Positions 58,243 through 64,000 of a DNA stretch of 64,000 nucleotides are shown piece after piece. The stretch is from JBCDCY01 sp039180875 (lineage in GTDB: Bacteria > Pseudomonadota > Alphaproteobacteria > Rhodobacterales > Rhodobacteraceae): contig JBCDCY010000003.1 of assembly GCA_039180875.1 (NCBI GenBank), forward strand, positions 347,321 to 411,320, in the 5' to 3' direction. How positions within the stretch are numbered: the first letter of the stretch is position 1; every line of letters starts with the position of its first letter. A program made the position numbers and the translations under genes. The notes beneath the pieces are model-generated. The model worked only from the letters and a program-made list of their open reading frames with translations. It was not told the origin of the DNA and made no database searches.

Positions 58243-60725
58243 TCCTCGAGGGCAACGAGCGTGGGTACGGATCGGAACTCGCACGCCATCTGCTGAACCC
58301 GCGCGACAATGACCACGTCACGATCCATGCCATCGAGGGGTTCATGGCCAGCGATCTGGCAGGGGCCTTTGCCGAGGTCGAAGCGATCAGCCAGGCCACG
58401 CAATGCCAGAAGTACCTGTTCTCATTGTCGCTCAATCCGCCGGCCGAGGCATCGGTCCCGGTGGAAACCTTCGAAGCGGCGATCACCGAGATTGAGGGGA
58501 AACTCGGCCTGAGAGGGCAGCCGCGCGCCATCGTCTTCCACGAGAAGGACGGTAGGCGGCATGCCCATTGCGTCTGGTCCCGGATCGACGCATCAGCGAT
58601 GCGGGCGATCACGCTCTCGCACTACAAGCGTAAGCTCGGGGATGTGTCCCGCGCGCTCTACCGCACGCAGAACTGGGAGATGCCGGAGGGATTCCGCGAC
58701 GCCGCCAAGCGCGATCCCCTGAACTTCAAGCGCGAAGAGGCAGGCCAGGCCAAGCGGCTGAAGCGTGATCCGAAGGTCCTGAAGGCGATGTTCAGGCGCT
58801 GTTGGGAGCAGTCGGATTCGCGGACAGCCTTCGAAGCGGCCCTGAAGGATCAGGGCTTCCTGCTCGCGCGCGGCGCGCGGCGCGGCTTCGTCGCCGTCGA
58901 TGCGGAGGGGAAGATCTGGTCGCTCTCGCGGTGGTGCGGGATAAAACCTAAGAAGCTCCGCGCGCGGCTTGGCAGGGAAGACACTCTTCCTACGCTCGAT
59001 GAGGTCGCTGGTCGCCTCGGCGAGCTGTCCCCACCGCACCCGGACCTGAGCGATCCGACGTTTGAACAACGCCGCGCAGAGCTGATCGCTCGACAGCGTC
59101 AAGAACGCGAAGCGCTCCTCAGTGCGCAGGAGGCCCGTCGCTTGGAGGAGCTGAACGCCCGACGCGCGTCGCTGCCCAAAGGGCTCAAGGCCGCCTTCTT
59201 CCGCATGACTGGGCGCTATCGGGCGCTCGTACGGGACTGCGTTGCAGCCACCGACGCGTCGCGGCGTCGGGATCGGGCCGAACAACACCAGCTAGTCGAG
59301 CGGCACCTCGCCGCGCGGCGCAGGCTCAGGCGGCAGCGTCACCGCGCGCCTCTGCGAAGAGACTTCGCAGCGTCCGCTACGCCGGACCCACGACAACCGT
59401 TTATCGCGCCGGCCGACGCACTCGAGTTCACGCGCGCGCAGCTTCTCCGCAATCCGGAACGCATCTTGGGGCATGTCTCGAAGACGAAGGCACACTTCAC
59501 CCGGACGGACGTCCTGCGCGCCCTTGCGCAGCGGATCGACGATCCCCTTGCGCTGAGAGAAGCGGCCGATCGTGCGATGGCTGCACCCGAGCTGATCCGC
59601 GTGGAAGACGGCCCGAACCCGCGGTTCACCACGCGAGACTATCGGCGCGCCGAGAAGGAGCTTGCGCGACAGGCGGCAAGCATGTTTGGCGCGGGCGGCT
59701 TCGGCGTTGCGCGCCGGCACATTACCCGGGCGATCGAGGTACAAGACGCCAAGATGCAGCGCACCTTCGGGGGGCGGCTGAGCGACGAACAGCGGGCGGC
59801 GCTCGATCATATCCTGGGCGATCGGCAACTCGCCTCGGTCGTTGGCCTGGCGGGTGCGGGCAAGAGCACCCTCCTCGCCACCGCCATGGAGGCCTGGCGC
59901 CGCCAAGGCGTAACGGTCCATGGGGCCGCGCTAGCCGGAAAGGCGGCCGACGGCCTGGGAAGCGCCTCCGGCATCGCCAGCCGAACCCTGGCGTCTTTGG
60001 AGACCAGCTGGAAGAACGGCTATGAGCCGATCGCCAAGGGTGATTTTCTGGTCGTTGATGAGGCTGGGATGATCGGCACGCGGCAATTGTCCCGGATCAC
60101 CTCCAAGCTCGAGGCGATCGGCGCCAAGCTCGTACTGGTCGGGGATCCCGATCAGCTGCAACCGATCGAGGCGGGCGCACCCTTCCGCGATCTGGTCGAA
60201 GGTCTTGGCGCGGCGCGGCTCACCGAAATCCACCGCCAGCGCGAGAGCTGGCAGAGAGACGCCTCCCGCGACCTGGCAAGGGGCGCTATTGCCGAGGCGG
60301 TCACCACCTACGCCGAACGCGGAGCCGTCACCCACGGCCAGGACGCATTCGACGCGCTGGTCGAAGCCTACGCGATGGATGTCGCGACCAATGAGCCCGC
60401 CACCACGCGCCTCGCCTTCGCGCATCAGCGAAAGGACGTACACGCCCTCAATCAGGCGATCCGAGCGACGCTGGGGTCGGAGGGTACACCGGCACCTGAG
60501 ACACTCGTTGAGACAGAAACCGGGCCGCGCGCCTTCGCGACCGGCGATCGACTGCTCTTCGCGCGCAACGATCAGGAGATGGGCGTGAAAAACGGCAAGC
60601 TGGGCACCGTGATAGACGCGAGCCCGTCAAAGGTGAGCGTTGCACTCGACGGCGAAACCGCCGCGACCGCCACCTTCGACCCACGACACTACCGAAGCTT
60701 CGATCATGGTGTTGCCCCCTATTGA
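58239..60725 (+). CDS. Relaxase-helicase (MobA/VirD2-like plus TraA-type helicase), interrupted by an IS
   Basis: The frame gives 828 residues; the last four derive from IS sequence. The N-terminal relaxase has the nicking Tyr10 (ERGYG) and metal His residues 101, 108 and 110 (FHEKDGRRHAHCVW). The C-terminal RecD/TraA-like helicase has Walker A GLAGAGKST, Walker B FLVVDEAGM and VGDPDQLQPIEAG. The chain stops at FDHG, where an IS3-family element is inserted. The missing end (YAVTIHKSQG, helicase motifs V/VI) lies at 62059-62292. The relaxase domain could still fold, but helicase function is probably lost. Confidence 0.88.
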   Translation: MILEGNERGYGSELARHLLNPRDNDHVTIHAIEGFMASDLAGAFAEVEAISQATQCQKYLFSLSLNPPAEASVPVETFEAAITEIEGKLGLRGQPRAIVFHEKDGRRHAHCVWSRIDASAMRAITLSHYKRKLGDVSRALYRTQNWEMPEGFRDAAKRDPLNFKREEAGQAKRLKRDPKVLKAMFRRCWEQSDSRTAFEAALKDQGFLLARGARRGFVAVDAEGKIWSLSRWCGIKPKKLRARLGREDTLPTLDEVAGRLGELSPPHPDLSDPTFEQRRAELIARQRQEREALLSAQEARRLEELNARRASLPKGLKAAFFRMTGRYRALVRDCVAATDASRRRDRAEQHQLVERHLAARRRLRRQRHRAPLRRDFAASATPDPRQPFIAPADALEFTRAQLLRNPERILGHVSKTKAHFTRTDVLRALAQRIDDPLALREAADRAMAAPELIRVEDGPNPRFTTRDYRRAEKELARQAASMFGAGGFGVARRHITRAIEVQDAKMQRTFGGRLSDEQRAALDHILGDRQLASVVGLAGAGKSTLLATAMEAWRRQGVTVHGAALAGKAADGLGSASGIASRTLASLETSWKNGYEPIAKGDFLVVDEAGMIGTRQLSRITSKLEAIGAKLVLVGDPDQLQPIEAGAPFRDLVEGLGAARLTEIHRQRESWQRDASRDLARGAIAEAVTTYAERGAVTHGQDAFDALVEAYAMDVATNEPATTRLAFAHQRKDVHALNQAIRATLGSEGTPAPETLVETETGPRAFATGDRLLFARNDQEMGVKNGKLGTVIDASPSKVSVALDGETAATATFDPRHYRSFDHGVAPY

Positions 60726-61636
60726 CCGGACACCTCGGCGGGTTGGTGGGCGCGCCTGAACTCGCGAGGCGAGCGCATGCGCAGCCCGGAATGAGGATGG
60801 TTCTCGTTGTAGTCTTCGAACCATCCGGCGATCTGGCGGAGCACCGTGGCGGCGTCCAGCAGCGGGTTCACCCTCGCATAGTCTCTCTTGAGCGTCTTCA
60901 CGAAGGCTTCGCTGATGCCGTTGCTCTCGGGGCTGGCCACCGGCGTGAAGCAGGGCGTCAGGTTGAGCTGGGCTGCGAAGCGGCGCGTCTCTTTGGCCGT
61001 GTAGGGCGAGCCGTTATCCGAGAGCCATTCGATCGGCGTCGGGGTCCGGCTGGCGCCGAAGCGCGCCTCGACGGCCTCGAGCATCATGTCCCGGACGTCC
61101 GAGCCGCTGATCCCGCCGCCTGCGACGGCGCGCCAGGCGATGATCTCGCGGTCGTGGGCGTCGATCACGAAGGCGCCGCGGACGACCTCGCCGTTCCAGC
61201 ACGCGATCTCGAAGCCGTCGGAGCACCCTTTGACCGGCAGGCGATGCTTGCATCGCCGAGAGGGGCGCGGGTTGGAGCGCATGACGACGACCTTCCCGTC
61301 GTGGATGCGGCCGGGGCGGTCGCCGGAGTGCCTCTGAAGCAGAAGCCCGTGGATCTGCATAATCCGGTAGACCCTCTTGTGGTTGGCGGGCGGCTCGCCC
61401 GCCGCGGCCAGCTCCCGGTTCAGCAGCGCCGTGATCCGGCGGTAGCCGTAGGTCGGGCGGGCGTCGACCAGGCGGCGCACGCGCTTCAGGAGCGCGCCAT
61501 CGTGCTCTTTCCGATAGCGCCCGCGAGGCTTTGCGTCGCCCCGCAGCCGCTCGACCAGGTTCGAGCGCGAGACGCCGAGCGCGTCGGCCACGGTCTTCAC
61601 CGGGAACCGTCCGTCAGCGGCGACCGCGCGAGCCAC
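60719..61636 (-). CDS. IS3-family transposase, orfB (DDE integrase)
   Basis: A 305-residue DDE transposase. Catalytic Asp in CSDGFEIACW, Asp in WLSDNGSPY and Glu in SNGISEAFVKTLKRDY are all present, with VKTVADALGVSRSNLVERLRG (helix) and RPTYGYRRITALLNREL upstream. It starts at GTG 61636 and overlaps orfA by 23 bases in the +1 frame. IS2/IS407-like IS3 elements have this layout. It appears complete. Confidence 0.93.
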   Translation of the reverse strand: MARAVAADGRFPVKTVADALGVSRSNLVERLRGDAKPRGRYRKEHDGALLKRVRRLVDARPTYGYRRITALLNRELAAAGEPPANHKRVYRIMQIHGLLLQRHSGDRPGRIHDGKVVVMRSNPRPSRRCKHRLPVKGCSDGFEIACWNGEVVRGAFVIDAHDREIIAWRAVAGGGISGSDVRDMMLEAVEARFGASRTPTPIEWLSDNGSPYTAKETRRFAAQLNLTPCFTPVASPESNGISEAFVKTLKRDYARVNPLLDAATVLRQIAGWFEDYNENHPHSGLRMRSPREFRRAHQPAEVSGQ

Positions 61637-61985
61637 GTCGGTTTTTTGCCCGCGCCTTGCCGAGCGCCTCCTTGAGGATCTCGACCTCCAGCGTCTTGCG
61701 GCCGAGCTGGCGCTCCAGCTCGCGGACCCGCTCCTCCATGCGGCGGAGTTCCGCGTTGCCCGTCACGCCGTCGTCCGCCTGCACCGCCACCGCTCCGCCC
61801 TCCGTCATCAGACGGCGCCAACGATACAAAAGGTTCGGAGCCACGCCATTGCGCCGCGCCACGGCCGAGATGCTGGCGCCCGACTGCAGCGTCTCCTCCA
61901 CGATGCGCAGCTTCTCCTCGATCGGCCAGTAGCGGCGGCGGCCGGCTCCGGTGATCACTTCAACGCGTGGATCGTCTTCCGACAT
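61614..61985 (-). CDS. IS3-family transposase, orfA (helix-turn-helix)
   Basis: A 123-residue protein: RRRYWPIEEKLRIVEETLQSGASISAVARRNGVAPNLLYRWRR is the transposase_8 helix-turn-helix, followed by a leucine-zipper-like helix (ELRRMEERVRELERQLGRKTLEVEILKEAL). It binds the IS ends. An A6 run (GCAAAAAAC on the minus strand) near its end is the kind of slippery site used for frameshifting in IS3 elements, although a -1 slip there does not lead into the orfB frame as read. Confidence 0.92.
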   Translation of the reverse strand: MSEDDPRVEVITGAGRRRYWPIEEKLRIVEETLQSGASISAVARRNGVAPNLLYRWRRLMTEGGAVAVQADDGVTGNAELRRMEERVRELERQLGRKTLEVEILKEALGKARAKNRRGSRGRR

Positions 61986-62058
61986 AAGCCTGTGCCTGGG
62001 GATATCCCCAAGCCTCCCTGCTCAGGCCGGGTGTCCGGTCGAAATGGGGGCCAGTTCA

Positions 62059-62292
62059 GATCACGGCTATGCGGTGACTATCCACAAGTCCCAAGGGGCA
62101 ACGGTGGATCGGTCCTATGTGCTGGCGTCGCGCTCAATGGATCGTCATCTCGCCTATGTCGCGATGACCCGTCACCGCGATGCGATACACCTCTACGTTC
62201 CCCCGGAGGATCGCCCGCGATGGGCCGAGCTGCGCCAGCGTCACGCCGTCCGGCGCGATGCGCCAGGCCGCACGGGGCCCTCGATGGGCTGA
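62059..62292 (+). pseudogene. C-terminal remainder of the interrupted relaxase-helicase
   Basis: The frame DHGYAVTIHKSQGATVDRSYVL, SMDRHLAYVAMTRHRDAIHLYVP is the final RecD/TraA helicase motif that completes the protein broken at 60709. It has no start and ends with GRTGPSMG. Removing the IS with one copy of the flanking 8-mer would restore a relaxase of about 900 residues. Confidence 0.85.
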
Positions 62293-62340
62293 GGCGGCTT
62301 GGCGCGCTGAACCGATGTGCCGGCGTACTTGACGGGATGG

Positions 62341-63012
62341 TCACGCGGCCGCCCTGCCCTCGCTCTCAGCCAGAAAGCGCGCGACACCTGCCAATCGCCC
62401 CTGCGCCGTTGCGACATGAGCCGGGTCAATGTCGATGCCGAGCGAGGCCCGTCCGCTCAGCGCTGCGGCAACGGATGTCGAGCCTGAACCGGAGAATGGA
62501 TCGCAGACCAGATCGCCCGGCTTGGAAAAGCACCGGATCAAAGGTGCGATGACTTCGACGGCCTTCTCTGTGGGATGGCGGCGGTTGCCTGAATAGACCC
62601 ACTCCATGACACTGGGCAGAGGATTGGCGGGCTTTGCCGGATTACCCTTCGCGAGCACATAGGCGCTCTCATGGCGATACTCAGCATAGCCCCGGCGCGA
62701 GGCATAGCCCTTCGCCCAAACGATCTCTCCAATGATCCGAAGGCCAGCTGCGTCCCACGCCGCAGCGAACTGCGGCAACGCCGACCAACCGGAGAAGCAC
62801 ACGGCATAGCTGTCGCGCTTCATGGCACTGGCCATAGGCGCAAAGGCCGGCAGCACGGCATCGGGATTGTCATCGTTCCTGAGGCTCCGCCCCGTACGGT
62901 CGCGATAGTTCACCAGGTATGGGGGATCGGTCACGACGAGATCGACAGATTGCTCGGGGAGGCTTCTCAATACCGCAGCAGCATCGCCGCAAAGGATGTC
63001 ATTGGTCATCAT
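62341..63012 (-). CDS. Orphan site-specific DNA methyltransferase (DPPY type)
   Basis: A 223-residue methylase. The catalytic DPPY is in VVTDPPYLVNYRDRTGRS, and the AdoMet-binding motif follows later as DPFSGSGSTSVAAAL, so motif order is IV then I (beta class; N6-adenine or N4-cytosine). The ATG at 63012 (or 63009) has AAAGG upstream. No restriction endonuclease gene is adjacent. Small methylases like this are common on plasmids and mobilizable elements and may mask the element from restriction. Confidence 0.91.
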   Translation of the reverse strand: MMTNDILCGDAAAVLRSLPEQSVDLVVTDPPYLVNYRDRTGRSLRNDDNPDAVLPAFAPMASAMKRDSYAVCFSGWSALPQFAAAWDAAGLRIIGEIVWAKGYASRRGYAEYRHESAYVLAKGNPAKPANPLPSVMEWVYSGNRRHPTEKAVEVIAPLIRCFSKPGDLVCDPFSGSGSTSVAAALSGRASLGIDIDPAHVATAQGRLAGVARFLAESEGRAAA

Positions 63013-63761
63013 AGGTCTTTGCCTTTCTTCTCTGCCCAAATTGGGCGGGGGTTGCGCATGCAACCCTTGGCCATCGCCGAGAAGCGGGTGTGCAAGGGGA
63101 AGGGGAAATCGGCGAAAGAAAGCCTGCGTTGTTGGGGGCGACCTTCAGGGGGAGCCGACAACGCAGCTTTCTCTTCGACTATTTCGCTTGAACCGCGCCG
63201 AGGGCGGCAGCCCTAAGCGCCAAAGTCGCTCGGAGGAAAGCTTGATGCACGAACGACAGGCGTGCGCTAGGGAGGCGGTCAGTCAACACTTGCGAGATGT
63301 CAGACCGGCCCGAAGGGCGGGAAGCGGGCGTTCGCTGTTCACGCTGCACAAATCGTTGGTGACGACGAAAGCCGACTTTCACCGCCAGTGCTAAGGAGGG
63401 CTTCTGACCTCAGGCGCGCAAGACGGGGACGCGACCTGCGGCTGAAGTTTAGGATCGAAAGCGCCTCATATCAAAACTCATTGTCGGCACAGACAACTGA
63501 CGTCGCGTGGTGCTCTTAGTCAACGGTGTGACCGCGCTATCAATAGACTGTGTAGCGTGGAATCGGTGCGTCCCATTTCCGAGCAACGCAGAATTTGAGC
63601 TCAGGACCACACACGGGCTCAGTCGGTCCTATTTGCTTCGAGGGATTCTGCCGCCCCCTCGCAGATGGCTGAAGCGGATACTGTTTCGCGATGCAGTTCG
63701 TCAACCATCCGATCCGCGCCCCAAGCCTGCGCCGAGGTAAACGCGCGCCGGCGGTTCAGTC
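63013..63761. other. Stretch without a supportable gene
   Basis: About 750 bases with only short frames (for example 63507-63740) that show no domain, no good ribosome-binding site and no consistent codon pattern. The first part carries the methyltransferase promoter region. It may contain the edge of the mobile element. Confidence 0.5.
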
Positions 63762-63913
63762 GCGCTGTAGCCGAACCTTAGGCCATCCGTAGCCAGAATT
63801 TTCGGGCTCGAGCGCTATCCCCAAACCTTGGGCCACCCGGAGCCGGAATCTCCGGTTTGTTTGCGCTGTCCCCGAACCTTGGACCACCCGGAGCCAGAAT
63901 TCCCGGGCTCTTT
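63762..63913. repeat. Three tandem copies of a ~50-bp unit
   Basis: Units start at 63762, 63812 and 63863 (lengths ~50, 51, 51). Each begins GCGCT(G/A)T(A/C), contains CC(G/A)AACCTT(A/G)G, CCA(T/C)CCG, AGCC(A/G)GAAT and a CGGG(C/T)T-like end. Copies 2 and 3 are closer to each other than to copy 1. The array ends at the stop of the transposase gene at the right edge, so it may be the IS subterminal region or an accumulation of binding sites. Confidence 0.8.
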
Positions 63914-64000
63914 CACGGCGGCGGGCCGGATGCGCCGCCGTGGTCGGTGAGCGATATCGGGACGTTGTACCCGATCGCGCTGTGGGGTCGGTCCTCGTTG
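63913..64000 (-). CDS. IS3-family transposase C-terminus (runs off right edge)
   Basis: The minus strand from the right edge reads NEDRPHSAIGYNVPISLT, then DHGGASGPPP and a stop (TGA at 63913-63915). NE-RPHSAIG-PPI is the C-terminal signature of IS3-family orfB transposases. Only 28 residues are visible. The tandem repeat array lies immediately beyond the stop. Confidence 0.82.
   Translation of the reverse strand, partial: NEDRPHSAIGYNVPISLTDHGGASGPPP

Larger units (their letters stand above)
60710..62058. mobile_element. Intact IS3-family insertion sequence (~1.35 kb) inside the relaxase gene
   Basis: Left end TGTTGCCCCC then GACCGGACACC; right end (reverse complement) TGAACTGGCCCCC then GACCGGACACC, so imperfect terminal inverted repeats of ~25-29 bp both begin with TG. 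It carries orfA and orfB on the minus strand. GATCATGG (60702-60709) and GATCACGG (62059-62066) flank it, differing at one base, so they are either a mutated target duplication or partly pre-existing sequence. The flanking relaxase frames join as FDHG/DHGYAVT. Confidence 0.8.

Overview
The window is GC-rich DNA with alphaproteobacterial content: two TAXI-type TRAP transporters, a branched-chain-type ABC operon, a FecI/FecR/TonB-receptor locus, PaaX- and LysR-type regulators, and many GTG/TTG starts with ATGA-type gene overlaps. A Rhodobacterales-like or related marine/soil lineage is plausible, but no rRNA or complete tRNA is present to fix the taxon.

Layout. 1-2332: a response regulator with the start of its kinase at the left edge, facing two translationally coupled secreted proteins. 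2418-5854: a TAXI TRAP transporter (binding protein plus fused permease). 5976-16175 (minus strand): a catabolic/transport operon with an aldehyde dehydrogenase, a binding protein, LivH/M/G/F-like subunits (LivF with a long unusual tail), a second aldehyde dehydrogenase, an SDR and a flotillin. A divergent AraC regulator follows. 17209-23522: a PaaX-family repressor divergent from an acyl-CoA synthetase that is translationally coupled to a small reductive-dehalogenase-like Fe-S protein, then an aldo/keto reductase, a SnoaL-like protein and an SDR. 23519-26743: a second TAXI TRAP system. Together 2.4-26.7 kb looks like a catabolic island for organic acids or aldehydes, perhaps aromatic or halogenated ones. 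The substrate is inference only.

27041-35081: an RTX protein, a two-component pair, an ECF sigma/anti-sigma/subtilisin-lipoprotein cluster, a GFA protein and a LysR gene with a one-base frameshift. 35212-43506: glyoxalase-type, PaiB, adenylate cyclase, AraC, two SDRs (one Tat-exported), a LysR and a secreted beta-propeller. 43713-47923: sigma factor, FecR and TonB receptor genes, with a 29-bp element repeated in both intergenic gaps. 48067-53210: a TetR gene with a clear operator, a LysR, and a 981-residue beta-solenoid/RTX protein built on a threefold repeated module.

53400-64000 is a region of decay and mobility. It holds fragments of an alcohol dehydrogenase and a cation:proton antiporter, an intact serine hydrolase and MFS exporter, IS3 and IS110 remnants, a tRNA-like 3' end beside a terminator (possible attachment site), a MobC-like/relaxase-helicase pair whose relaxase is split by an intact IS3-family element, an orphan DNA methyltransferase, a threefold 50-bp tandem repeat, and a transposase running off the right edge. 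The strongest candidate for something undescribed is the PaaX/CoA-ligase/mini-reductive-dehalogenase cluster at 17.2-20.7 kb.
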